From Gemmatimonadota bacterium (lineage in GTDB: Bacteria > Latescibacterota > UBA2968 > UBA8231): DNA of 64,000 nucleotides. A program made the position numbers and the translations under genes. How positions within the stretch are numbered: the stretch's first letter is position 1; every line of letters starts with the position of its first letter. Below are positions 35,286 through 43,261 of this stretch, in pieces. The stretch is from assembly GCA_009841115.1 (NCBI GenBank), contig VXML01000058.1, positions 62,001-126,000 of the forward strand, read 5' to 3'. The notes beneath the pieces were generated by a model that was given only the letters and a program-made list of their open reading frames with translations, was not told where the DNA came from and ran no database searches.

Positions 35286-37469
35286 TCAGAGGATGGGGAA
35301 CTCTGACCGTTTCAGCATCTCGTCGATCTGCTCGCGGTCCTCAAGTTCCTCGCTAGCTGTGTGGCCGGACCATAGCTGTCTGTAGAGAGACGCAACGTAA
35401 TCCTCAATCTCCGGGGGCAGCTTTCGCTCACTAGCTACCAAGGCGAACAACTTCAATACTAGGATTTTATAGACACGGTCATGCTCTCTCAGCGGGAACG
35501 CGCAGATTGCTATTGCGGTCTGCTCTGCCTCGTTGATTGCTATTGCGGTCTGCTCTGCCTCGTTGATTGCATATAGCAAGAGCCATAGCTGCCCCCAAAA
35601 TCGCAGCGTTTCAAGGTCGAATTGCCCTCCTTCGCCAAAACGATCCGAGACGACACGGACGAGTTCTCTAATAATCATCTTGTCGTAATGTGTATCCGTC
35701 CCGCCTTCGCGAATGTCCTTGAGCCTGCGCTGGTCAATCAGAGCCCATAAGGCAAGAGGCCCAACTCCTAGGTGACGTGCTTGTTCCAGTAGCCATGTGT
35801 CGCTCGGCTCGCCAAACTCGACGGCAAAGCGGGCCGCAAGCTCCGATGAGACCAAGGCTGCGGGATGGCTAGGGAGGTGCTGTCCAGCGAAATGGCAGTG
35901 GTTCCACAGCTTCTCGGCGAGAGTGCGGACCGCAGCAGGATCAATCGTACAGCCGAGTTCTTTTATCACTGGAATTGCGTGGAGTGCGACCAAGAACCAG
36001 TGGTGCGCTACTCGGTCGGCGAAGATAAATGCTTCATAATTCTCCTCAGCATCCCACACACTCAGCGGCAACTCTCGGCATTGAGCCGAGACCCACTCCG
36101 GCAGATCAAGCTCCTCGTGAGACAGTACAAAGGCTCTACCGAGACTGCTGAACCACTCGCGTTGGTGCCAGTCACTCCAGTTCAGAAATAGACGATTCTG
36201 TTCCAACTGCTCGGAAATGTGCTGATCGTGCAAGCCGAGAGCCACTTGGGCGATCTCAGCAGCTCTCGCAGGCTCGTCTTCGCGGATCTCCCAAGCAACA
36301 TCCGCAATGTGACGGCACCAAGTCGTTCGCGGGGTCAGGCATAGGCCAGCCCTAAGTTCGGCAAGCAGATTTTCGGACCACGACTGGCAAACGAGACGTG
36401 CGATCAGTTCCGTGCATGCCCTCTCAAGTTGCTCAATTCGGGGTGGCTTCTCATGGCCACCGCGTTGATGTAGCCCGTAAGGAGCATTGCTGAGCAACTC
36501 GCCGACCCAGCGGGCGCATGCGAATGGATCGAGCATGGCCAACCGATTAACCAAGTCGTTAAGGAGGGCGGCGGCCGCGGCATCAAGGTCATCTTGCGGG
36601 AGGCGGAGTTCGGTGCTCCATCCATATTGATCTACGCTCATGTGATCGGCGTACCGTAGATCTTCGTCCAACTTATTGACGGTGTTCAGCGTATGTACGA
36701 TCGCCAGTGCAATCAAGGCATCGCATGAATCCTTAGTGATCCACTCTAGGGGCTTACGGTGGTTCAAAGGAAAGATCGCGGCGATCATGCGGTCTGCTGC
36801 CCGCGCCTGTATTACCGGATGATCGAGCTTCTCGATCAGGGTCTCGAAACGCTCGGGTCGCAACTCGATCACGAGCTCGATCAGATTGCCTGCCACAGAG
36901 TGGATCCCTTGGTGAACAAGTTCAAAGCCACGGTTATCGAGATGCTGGAAAGTTTCCAGTCTTCCTTCGTGCTTTACGGCATCTTTCGGGATTTTGGCCT
37001 TGATAGAATCTTGTGCGACGAGGCCGGTACAACGGGTCGCATCGAGAACCTCGTCTCGATCACAGAGATTCTTCAGCGTCGTAAGCGCGGCCTCGACAAA
37101 CGAGTCGATCTCCTGAGGGGACCAGAGGGAACGAATTATGCGTGCGGCCAAGTCCGCATCGATCGAGCTGACGGCCCATATTGCAGTCTCTCCTCGCTCG
37201 GGCCCGATCCCCTCCAAGATCAGGCGTGCAACCGGCTCACTCATTTCAGACTTGAGCCATCGTTGATCCCCATGAGATTCGAACCACCCGCGGATTTCGG
37301 CGATAGCTCGATTCGCGTCGATGGAGGGGGCACGCGCTTTGACGATTCGCTCAACCAGTTCGTAAGTCGACCGTTTCTTTCGAGGCGATTCACCCGAGCC
37401 GAAGATCCGCCAGATGACAGCTTTCGCTTCGTCAGGCAGGGAAATACTAGGTATGCTGTTGTTGGCCAT
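35286..37469 (-). CDS. large helical protein of unknown function, second gene of an unrecognised two-gene operon
   Basis: 727 residues; I recognise no family. It looks entirely alpha-helical, rich in Ala, Leu, Glu and Trp, without signal peptide, membrane helices or nucleotide-binding motif, and may be a helical-repeat scaffold. Short segments of note are WVGELLSNAPYG and LNWSDWHQREWF. A 10-residue direct duplication (INEAEQTAIA twice) lies near residue 640. Its ATG overlaps the stop of the HTH/PLD-like gene by one base, so the two proteins are co-translated and probably work together. Position between TA cassettes and beside an AbiE pair suggests a defence role (inference). Confidence 0.75.
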   Translation of the reverse strand: MANNSIPSISLPDEAKAVIWRIFGSGESPRKKRSTYELVERIVKARAPSIDANRAIAEIRGWFESHGDQRWLKSEMSEPVARLILEGIGPERGETAIWAVSSIDADLAARIIRSLWSPQEIDSFVEAALTTLKNLCDRDEVLDATRCTGLVAQDSIKAKIPKDAVKHEGRLETFQHLDNRGFELVHQGIHSVAGNLIELVIELRPERFETLIEKLDHPVIQARAADRMIAAIFPLNHRKPLEWITKDSCDALIALAIVHTLNTVNKLDEDLRYADHMSVDQYGWSTELRLPQDDLDAAAAALLNDLVNRLAMLDPFACARWVGELLSNAPYGLHQRGGHEKPPRIEQLERACTELIARLVCQSWSENLLAELRAGLCLTPRTTWCRHIADVAWEIREDEPARAAEIAQVALGLHDQHISEQLEQNRLFLNWSDWHQREWFSSLGRAFVLSHEELDLPEWVSAQCRELPLSVWDAEENYEAFIFADRVAHHWFLVALHAIPVIKELGCTIDPAAVRTLAEKLWNHCHFAGQHLPSHPAALVSSELAARFAVEFGEPSDTWLLEQARHLGVGPLALWALIDQRRLKDIREGGTDTHYDKMIIRELVRVVSDRFGEGGQFDLETLRFWGQLWLLLYAINEAEQTAIAINEAEQTAIAICAFPLREHDRVYKILVLKLFALVASERKLPPEIEDYVASLYRQLWSGHTASEELEDREQIDEMLKRSEFPIL
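35505..35570. repeat. 30-bp in-frame tandem duplication inside the 727-residue gene
   Basis: A 30-bp unit (35505-35534) is repeated exactly at 35535-35564, with six more bases of a third copy. It adds ten residues without shifting the frame. Two identical units point to a recent slippage or unequal-exchange event. Confidence 0.95.
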
Positions 37470-39172
37470 CAGGCAATCTCCTGAACAAAAAAGTCTGTGG
37501 TCTTGGCTCCGATATCCATTTCCCAGAGCGACTCCGCCTCGGCGCGATATACACCGTAGGGGTGGCTAGAAAAGGTAACCCCGTGCTTATGCCAACCGGT
37601 AAAGGAATGGGTGATGACGATCTCGCGCTTGGGTGTTATCAAGTAACGATCATGAAACCCAGGATCGTGCAAGGTTTGTTCAAGGAATACGCGAATACTG
37701 ACATGACTCGTTAGTTGGTTGGGAAGACTCGACCACCATGTCCTTGTATCGACGTTCGCCTCTTTCGCGCATAGGATTCGCAACGGCCCACCACTGGAGG
37801 CCGCGAATATATCAAGGTATAGCCGCTTAATATCTTCTCTCTTCAATTTGACCATGAAGTAGGGGTCCGCGAGGTAAATCGGCACCGTTTGATCGGCATC
37901 TTGACGCAGAAGCCGGGTGAAGTGCTGGACGGCCTGTTTGAATTCCGCGGGTCTAAAACGCACGAAATTACCCTCTTGGCGCGCGGTATTCTCTCGCTCA
38001 TAAACCCGACGATCAAGCCATAGTCGTCGGATTCCTTTGTCGAGTTTGGCACTATCTTGGTCGGCTTGGACATTGATTGTGGATATGGAACCCGATGGAT
38101 TGACACTGTGGGTGAAGTGACTTCTGGGGTCGCGGAGATGTAGGTTCGGACCGGACTCCAGCTCCAATCGGATGCTAACCTCCATGGTCAGATAGCCTTC
38201 CATCCAGTCGACGCACTGTCCGTCAGCAGTCCGAAAAATCGCAAAGCCGATGTGATCAACATCCGATGCGAGCTCAATCACCCTCTGGCCCAGCGCGACC
38301 GGAACTTCTCGCCGCAGCACCTCGTCGCCACTGTGGCTGGCCCAAACCGTGGCGCGATAGGCTTCGGGTAGCAGTTCCTTCGCATCCACGTGGAACCTCA
38401 GCGTTCGGTTGCGATTCGCTGCCAGATCACAGGCAATCGCATCCTGGGCGGCGGCAATCATGAGGTTTCCGACCCGATCCGGGCGGCTGTCAAGCCGAAA
38501 GCCTAGGCGTGAGAGTTGAGGTGGCGCTTTGTCCTGAAGCGATTTGAGCTCCTTTAGCCAGTATTTGCGAGGCTCCGCCGTGAAACTCCAGTACTCGATA
38601 ATCTCTGCACTATGTCTTTCGAACGGGCTAGGCACCGAGGCGTCAGCGAATGGACGTTTATCTCGATAGGCCCAGTGGCGGCGGGGGATGGGTTCCAAAG
38701 CATATTGAATTTCAAGGCCATTGATCTCCAGCGTACCCGAATCCAAGATTTGATCAACCAATGTTTGGCAGCGCTCAAACGACGCGTCAAAAGAAAAAAG
38801 ACGGAGTTCATCATGTTCAAGGTCGACGTTCGACCAAGTCTCTTCCGGTTCACCAGCCCAAGGCCCAAGCGCATCCTGCCGTCGGTGGCGTATGAGCGTG
38901 AACAAGTTGCGAGGCTGTGCGCCCGGTGCATGCCACATCAGCACCGTCATCCGAGCGGTACGCTCCTCCGTAGCCCCCGTCGTCATCGAAGCGCGATCCG
39001 GCAAATTAAAGGGAAGCTCGCGCTCGCGTGCCCAACGCACCGCCTCGTCGAGCACCACGGATACATTGCGCCCATCCTTCCGCACAGTCAGGTGCTTACG
39101 GTGAATATGCTGACGGACGTAGGTCTCGCTTTTATCTACAGCACGGGCCAACTCTGCAATCGTGAGATTCAT
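37469..39172 (-). CDS. HTH plus PLD-like domain protein, first gene of an unrecognised operon
   Basis: 567 residues. Residues 1-50 are an excisionase/MerR-like helix-turn-helix (LTIAELARAVDKSETYVRQH). The middle (70-420) is unfamiliar. The C-terminal 430-550 region resembles degenerate phospholipase-D-like domains: a VPIYLADPYF strand, LRILCAK, a FHDRYLITPK motif (His507-Asp508-Arg509) and EIVITHSFTGWHKHG. PLD-like proteins with a single HDR motif occur in several defence loci as nucleases or degenerate sensors. Start ATG 39172 has CGGAGA upstream. It shares an AT-rich 175-bp divergent region with the AbiEi gene. Function unknown; nuclease or DNA-bound sensor are both possible. Confidence 0.72.
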   Translation of the reverse strand: MNLTIAELARAVDKSETYVRQHIHRKHLTVRKDGRNVSVVLDEAVRWARERELPFNLPDRASMTTGATEERTARMTVLMWHAPGAQPRNLFTLIRHRRQDALGPWAGEPEETWSNVDLEHDELRLFSFDASFERCQTLVDQILDSGTLEINGLEIQYALEPIPRRHWAYRDKRPFADASVPSPFERHSAEIIEYWSFTAEPRKYWLKELKSLQDKAPPQLSRLGFRLDSRPDRVGNLMIAAAQDAIACDLAANRNRTLRFHVDAKELLPEAYRATVWASHSGDEVLRREVPVALGQRVIELASDVDHIGFAIFRTADGQCVDWMEGYLTMEVSIRLELESGPNLHLRDPRSHFTHSVNPSGSISTINVQADQDSAKLDKGIRRLWLDRRVYERENTARQEGNFVRFRPAEFKQAVQHFTRLLRQDADQTVPIYLADPYFMVKLKREDIKRLYLDIFAASSGGPLRILCAKEANVDTRTWWSSLPNQLTSHVSIRVFLEQTLHDPGFHDRYLITPKREIVITHSFTGWHKHGVTFSSHPYGVYRAEAESLWEMDIGAKTTDFFVQEIA

Positions 39173-39347
39173 GATAGTTATCTCCGGTTATTTTGGTTAT
39201 TTTAGCTGTAACAATCTGTAAATTACATAAATCGTAACTAAGTGTCAAGAACAACCCACAGTCCGCGACCGTTTTCTTGTGATTTCCTCTTGATTTATTA
39301 GCCGAAATCAGACATATTGTCTCTATATAAAACTAAATGGAGTCAAT
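39173..39347. promoter_or_regulatory. divergent promoter region of the HTH/PLD-like operon and the AbiE pair
   Basis: AT-rich 175 bp. Towards the AbiEi gene, TTGATT (39290-39295) and CATATT (39313-39318) are 17 bp apart and make a fair sigma-70 promoter; it overlaps the AbiEi operator half at 39310. Towards the left operon, a direct GGTTATTTT repeat lies just before the ribosome binding site; I see no clear -35/-10 pair for that direction. Confidence 0.5.
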
Positions 39348-39353
39348 ATGTCT
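39310..39353 (+). promoter_or_regulatory. inverted-repeat operator around the AbiEi start codon
   Basis: AGACATATTG (39310-39319) and its exact complement CAATATGTCT (39344-39353) form a 10-bp inverted repeat with 24 bp between. The left arm overlaps the -10 box and the right arm covers the ATG. AbiEi antitoxins are known to repress their own promoter by binding inverted repeats, so this fits autoregulation. Confidence 0.6.
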
Positions 39354-39953
39354 AAAATAAAGAGAGAGCGTCCTGAAGAAGTCTTCCGCAGATACGGCGG
39401 CCAGCTTCGAATGAGCGAGGCCATCGCACACGGGATTACACGCTACATACTGTATGCGCTCAAGGACCGGGGCGTCATCGAACCGGTCAGCAGAGGCATC
39501 TATCGGCTGCGGGAACTACCTCCGCTCGACAATCCTGATCTGGTCACAGTAAGCCTTCGCTTTCCCAGCGCCGTCGTTTGCCTCATCTCCGCACTAGCCT
39601 ACCATGGCATCACAACCCAGATTCCCCATGAGATTTCCGTGGCGGTGCCAAGAAACTCGCGGGTGCCGTCCCTCGACTATCCCCCCATACGGGTCCACAG
39701 GTTCTCGCAGGAAGCATACAAATTCGGCATCGAAACGCATCTGCTTGATGGCGTACCCGTCAAAATCTACAGCCGCGAGAAAACCCTAGCCGACTGCTTC
39801 AAGTTTCGCAATAAGATCGGTATGGACGTGGTCCTGGAAGCCGTGAAACTCCACAAGACACAAAACGGATTCAACCTCGGCGAACTTCTCAAATACGCCA
39901 GAATCTGTCGGGTGGAAAAGGTGATGCAGCCCTACTTGGAGGCACTGGTATGA
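39348..39953 (+). CDS. AbiEi-family antitoxin / transcriptional regulator
   Basis: 201 residues. The N-terminal winged helix (GGQLRMSEAIAHGITRYILY, LKDRGVIEPVSRGIYRL) followed by SALAYHGITTQIPHEI and the VKIYSREKTLADCFKFRNKIG block are typical of AbiEi antitoxins of type IV toxin-antitoxin systems. It should bind its own operator (inverted repeat at 39310-39353) and neutralise AbiEii. TGGAG precedes the ATG. The stop overlaps the AbiEii start (ATGA). Fully intact. Confidence 0.9.
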   Translation: MSKIKRERPEEVFRRYGGQLRMSEAIAHGITRYILYALKDRGVIEPVSRGIYRLRELPPLDNPDLVTVSLRFPSAVVCLISALAYHGITTQIPHEISVAVPRNSRVPSLDYPPIRVHRFSQEAYKFGIETHLLDGVPVKIYSREKTLADCFKFRNKIGMDVVLEAVKLHKTQNGFNLGELLKYARICRVEKVMQPYLEALV

Positions 39954-40852
39954 CGTCTCCCCACAATGCGTCCGCGTCCGTCCGGCAACGTCTCCTTAAT
40001 CGGTCCAGAAGTGAAAGACGGCCATTCAACGAACTGCTTCAATACTTCGCCATGGAGCGCTTCCTCTACCGGCTATCCCAATCCGCTCATGCCCATCGAT
40101 TTGTGCTCAAGGGCGCGTTGATGCTGAGAGTTTGGGGCTCACCGGAATTCCGTCCGACCATGGACATCGACCTACTTGGCAGGACTCGTAACGCGGAAGC
40201 CGACATCGTCTCTCAGATGCGGGACATCCTGATGGTCAATGTGAAAACGGACGGCCTTGCGTTCGATCCGGCTTCTATCCGGACTGAGCGGATCACCGAA
40301 GGTGCGTATTATGACGGGATCAGGATTCGTTTCTTGGGCGCATTGGGATCCGCGAGAATCTATATGCAGATCGACATTGGCTTCGGCGACGTCGTGTATC
40401 CCGAGCCGAAAGAGTCAGATTTTCCGACCATGCTGGACTTCCCAGCACCACGATTGCTCTGCTACAGCCGCGAGAGTTCCATATCGGAGAAGTTAGAAGC
40501 CATGATCAAGTTGGGTATGCTGAACAGCCGGATGAAGGATTTCTACGATATCTGGTTGCTATCCCGGCTGTTCGACTTTGAGGGACCCAAGCTAGTTCAA
40601 GCCATTCAGCAGACCTTTGAGCAGCGTGGCACGATGCTGCCCTCAGAAATCGAGGTATTCACTCAGCCTTTCATTGATGCCAAACAGACCCAGTGGGCGG
40701 CGTTCCACAATAGGCTCCAGCAGGATCACGTGCCCGCCTCGTTCGGAGAGATCACAGCTTCGGTGAGCAGATTCCTGTGGCCCGTTGTCGCAGCTCTTTC
40801 TTCTGGAAAGTCCAGTCCGACAGACTGGATCGCACCCGGGCCATGGACCTGA
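39950..40852 (+). CDS. AbiEii/AbiGii-family nucleotidyltransferase toxin
   Basis: 300 residues. The nucleotidyltransferase core is clear: RFVLKGALMLRVWG (the Lys-Gly-Gly/Ala-like motif), FRPTMDIDLLG (metal-binding Asp-x-Asp), and a later KLEAMIKLGMLNSRMKDFYDIW, the conserved Lys/Asp block of the family. AbiEii-type toxins use nucleoside triphosphates to modify RNA or other targets and stop growth on phage infection. Operon with the antitoxin by a 4-bp overlap; GGAGG is inside the end of the antitoxin gene. Both partners look functional. Confidence 0.9.
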   Translation: MTSPHNASASVRQRLLNRSRSERRPFNELLQYFAMERFLYRLSQSAHAHRFVLKGALMLRVWGSPEFRPTMDIDLLGRTRNAEADIVSQMRDILMVNVKTDGLAFDPASIRTERITEGAYYDGIRIRFLGALGSARIYMQIDIGFGDVVYPEPKESDFPTMLDFPAPRLLCYSRESSISEKLEAMIKLGMLNSRMKDFYDIWLLSRLFDFEGPKLVQAIQQTFEQRGTMLPSEIEVFTQPFIDAKQTQWAAFHNRLQQDHVPASFGEITASVSRFLWPVVAALSSGKSSPTDWIAPGPWT

Positions 40853-40916
40853 GCCGGTGTCCTTTATTAAAACAAAGAATTCAAATAAAGGGACCGGTCT
40901 GAGGAGAGCATGAGTC

Positions 40917-41243
40917 TTATGCCCATAGTAGGCGCCGCTGCAGCAACGTCTGCATATCCCTCCGCCCATCGGCGATCAAGAGCACATAGACGTTACTTTC
41001 CATCACCCGATAGATGATGCGGTAGGGCCTGAAGAAGATCTCGCGGTATTCCCGAATCCCAATGTCCAGCAGGTCTGCCGGATAGTTCCCGCGCTCGGGA
41101 TACTCGGAGAGGCTGCTGAAAGCCTTCTCAATATGCTCCAGCACATAATCCGCCCGGCCCGGCTCATCATGCCGATCGATGTAATCGTAAATTTCCTCCA
41201 AGTCGCGTGCTGCATCATCGGTCAACTGAACCAAGAAAGCCAT
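40917..41243 (-). CDS. ParE/RelE-superfamily toxin (copy 2, intact)
   Basis: 108 residues. The fold pattern is that of ParE-type plasmid stabilisation toxins: MAFLVQLTDDAARDLEEIYDY at the start, ADYVLEHIEKAFSSLSEYPERG, then REYREIFFRPYRIIYRV and VYVLLIADGRRDMQTLL. ParE-type members poison gyrase, RelE types cut mRNA on ribosomes; the sequence alone does not decide between them, but the long helical hairpin favours ParE. The ATG overlaps the antitoxin stop (ATGA), antitoxin first. Confidence 0.9.
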   Translation of the reverse strand: MAFLVQLTDDAARDLEEIYDYIDRHDEPGRADYVLEHIEKAFSSLSEYPERGNYPADLLDIGIREYREIFFRPYRIIYRVMESNVYVLLIADGRRDMQTLLQRRLLWA

Positions 41244-41518
41244 CAGCGACCCTGTCGCCGCTCCCGAAGCCGTGCGACGACATCGGCGGCGGGTTGCACC
41301 TGACCCGATTCGATCTGACGGCTACCCAACGCGAGGATCTTGAGCAGCGCAACCGTTTCCTGCATCTGCTCGTAGCTGTCGATATCCTGCATGACCGCCT
41401 TGGCTTCGCCATTCTGGGTGATAATCAAGGGTTCCGGTTGGTCTCCAAGTGTGCGCACGATCTCGGCGGCGTGGGCCTTGAGATAACTAATCGGCTTGAT
41501 CTGGCTGGACAGTTTCAT
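41243..41518 (-). CDS. YefM/Phd-family antitoxin (copy 2)
   Basis: 91 residues from ATG 41518, preceded by AGGAGGTG. Same protein as copy 1 with about ten substitutions (for example VMQDIDSY for VMLNIDSY). The N-terminal Phd/YefM DNA-binding part and a helical C-terminus (SRQIESGQVQPAADVVARL) are visible. It should repress the cassette and neutralise the ParE/RelE-like toxin encoded downstream. Because both antitoxins are so similar, the copy 1 protein should be able to bind the copy 2 toxin as well. Confidence 0.9.
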   Translation of the reverse strand: MKLSSQIKPISYLKAHAAEIVRTLGDQPEPLIITQNGEAKAVMQDIDSYEQMQETVALLKILALGSRQIESGQVQPAADVVARLRERRQGR

Positions 41519-41656
41519 GGGCACCTCCTTTTCGGACCAAATATAGACCATAAACAGGTCAATAACAATAGATGCGCTTCGGCCTGCCCGGCCTTGACAA
41601 AGACCTCGTTTTTCCTAGCCTCCTATCGTCTTAACGCCCCAAAAGGAGACAATCCC

Positions 41657-42475
41657 ATGCAACTGCCGCTCTATCAGATTGATGCCTTCACCGGTTCGGT
41701 TTTCAAAGGCAATCCCGCAGCCGTCATGCCGCTCGAAACGTGGTTGGAGGACGGAATTCTCCAAGCCATCGCTACTGAGAACAACTTGTCGGAGACCGCC
41801 TTTTTTCGTCCTACCGAGGAAGACGGCGCGTTTGAGCTACGCTGGTTCACACCATCCGTGGAGGTGCCACTGTGCGGCCATGCGACGCTGGCAAGCGCGT
41901 TCGTACTCATGACGGAGATGTACCAGGGTCTCGACCACGTCGCGTTTGAGACCCGTAGCGGCCGCCTTACGGTCAGGCGCGACGACGACCGCTACGCCAT
42001 GAACTTCCCAGCCATGAACCTGCAGTCCACCCATCGTCCCGAGCGGGTTATCGCGGCGGTGGGTGCCGCGCCAGCCATGGTGTTGAAAAGCGACAACTGG
42101 CTCCTGATATACGACAGCGAGGACGAGGTCGCCACGCTCGACGTCGATGTTTCCGCGCTCGCATCGGCGCTCGCCGAGAACGACGCGGACGCGGGCGTGA
42201 TCTGCACGGCTCCAGCAGCGAATGGCCGCGCCGATTTCGTCTCTCGCTATTTTGCACCCTGTCACGGCATTTCCGAAGACCCGGTCACGGGTTCGACCCA
42301 TTGCAGCCTAGTTCCGTACTGGTCTGAACGGCTCGGACGCCGCGAGCTCCACGCCCTGCAGATCTCGGCCCGCGGCGGAGAGCTATTCTGCCGCGATCAG
42401 GGAAGGCGGGTGGAGATCTCGGGGAAGGCGGTGAAGTATATGGAGGGAGTTGCTCACATTCCGGCATCGCCATGA
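41657..42475 (+). CDS. PhzF-family isomerase-like protein
   Basis: 272 residues, start ATG 41657 with AAAAGGAGA in front; a longer reading to 41207 only overlaps the TA cassette. PhzF-type two-lobed fold signatures: YQIDAFTGSVFKGNPAAV, ATENNLSETAFF with the conserved Glu, FTPSVEVPLCGHATLASAF, and the second-lobe GISEDPVTGSTHC. PhzF in phenazine synthesis isomerises a dihydro-hydroxyanthranilate; most relatives have unknown substrates and there is no phenazine operon here. It marks the right edge of the AT-richer island. Confidence 0.9.
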   Translation: MQLPLYQIDAFTGSVFKGNPAAVMPLETWLEDGILQAIATENNLSETAFFRPTEEDGAFELRWFTPSVEVPLCGHATLASAFVLMTEMYQGLDHVAFETRSGRLTVRRDDDRYAMNFPAMNLQSTHRPERVIAAVGAAPAMVLKSDNWLLIYDSEDEVATLDVDVSALASALAENDADAGVICTAPAANGRADFVSRYFAPCHGISEDPVTGSTHCSLVPYWSERLGRRELHALQISARGGELFCRDQGRRVEISGKAVKYMEGVAHIPASP

Positions 42476-42508
42476 TCGGTCGGCAGCCTCTTCCGGTTGT
42501 TTGCCCAT

Positions 42509-43189
42509 CTAAGCCAGCCGCTTCCACACATCCGCTACTTGCTGGCTCTCTACCTGCACGAGCCGCGCTTCTTCAAGCACATAACCACTGAGCCGACCGC
42601 CATAGATACAGCCCGAGTCGAGGCCGAGAAGATAGGGGCAGCCAGCGCGCTTTTTGACCACCAAGCCGCCGGGCGCGTCGTGGCCAAAGACGATCAGGGG
42701 ATACTCCGGCTTGTAGAAATCGTGCCAGCGCGGGCTGTCGAGATCGTCAGAGGACGGCCAAGTGCGGATCTTCAGGAATTCTTTGCGGCGGGTACCTTGT
42801 AAGCCCTTTTTCGGATTGATGCCGGCGTGGACTAAGAGGAAGGCGTCTTCCGCGATGTAGAGCGGGCACTGCCGGAGCCAAGCGAGGATTTTGCCGTGGG
42901 CGGGCTGAAGTTGGGCGAGGGTATATCGCTGATCGGGGAACTTCACTTTGGGTTTGCGGCCCTTCTTCAAGGAGATTAGCTGCTTCAAGAGGCGGGCGTC
43001 GTGATTGCCCAAGACCATCTCGGCTTCGGTCTCGCGAATCAACTGCCACACCGCCAGCGGGTCGGGGCCGCGGGCAAAGGCATCGCCGGCCAGCAACAGG
43101 CGATCCCGGTCAGAGTAACCTACTTTTGCAAGGAAGGTTTCAAACTCGGCGGCGCAGCCGTGCACGTCGCCGACAAAAATGGTACGCAT
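42509..43189 (-). CDS. calcineurin-type metallophosphoesterase (PrpA/ApaH-like)
   Basis: 226 residues. All metal-binding motifs are present in order: GDVHG, GDAFARGPDP (usually GDLVDRGPD), GNHD, VHAG and FGHD. This is the pattern of bacterial PPP-like Ser/Thr phosphatases and diadenosine tetraphosphatases. Between GNHD and VHAG is a basic LISLKKGRKPKVKF segment. Cytosolic. AAGGAAA lies before the ATG. The 72-bp gap to the divergent maturase gene is a shared promoter region. Substrate cannot be named from sequence. Confidence 0.88.
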   Translation of the reverse strand: MRTIFVGDVHGCAAEFETFLAKVGYSDRDRLLLAGDAFARGPDPLAVWQLIRETEAEMVLGNHDARLLKQLISLKKGRKPKVKFPDQRYTLAQLQPAHGKILAWLRQCPLYIAEDAFLLVHAGINPKKGLQGTRRKEFLKIRTWPSSDDLDSPRWHDFYKPEYPLIVFGHDAPGGLVVKKRAGCPYLLGLDSGCIYGGRLSGYVLEEARLVQVESQQVADVWKRLA

Positions 43190-43261
43190 CTAATTTCCTT
43201 ATATTTGCATTGCGGAAGGGCAAACCCTATCATACTCACCACTTTTAAAAGATAGCCCCTG

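Larger units (their letters stand above)
40901..41562. repeat. right copy of the ~660-bp direct repeat carrying a toxin-antitoxin cassette
   Basis: Same orientation and content as 34458-35113, but here both genes are intact, so this is probably closer to the parent form. Starts of the two copies are 6443 bp apart. I see no transposase, integrase or obvious target-site duplication at the ends. Confidence 0.85.

Noticed and set aside
35505..35570. Possible CRISPR-like repeat
   Set aside because: Two directly adjacent in-frame units without spacers, inside a coding region.
34458..41562. Composite transposon or insertion sequences at the two direct repeats
   Set aside because: The repeats encode a toxin-antitoxin cassette, with no transposase and no terminal inverted repeats that I can see.
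41594..41621. TTGACA promoter-like element before phzF
   Set aside because: No acceptable -10 hexamer at 16-18 bp.
41207..41656. N-terminal extension of the PhzF frame over the TA cassette
   Set aside because: The extension only reads the antitoxin gene backwards; AAAAGGAGA and the family start support ATG 41657.
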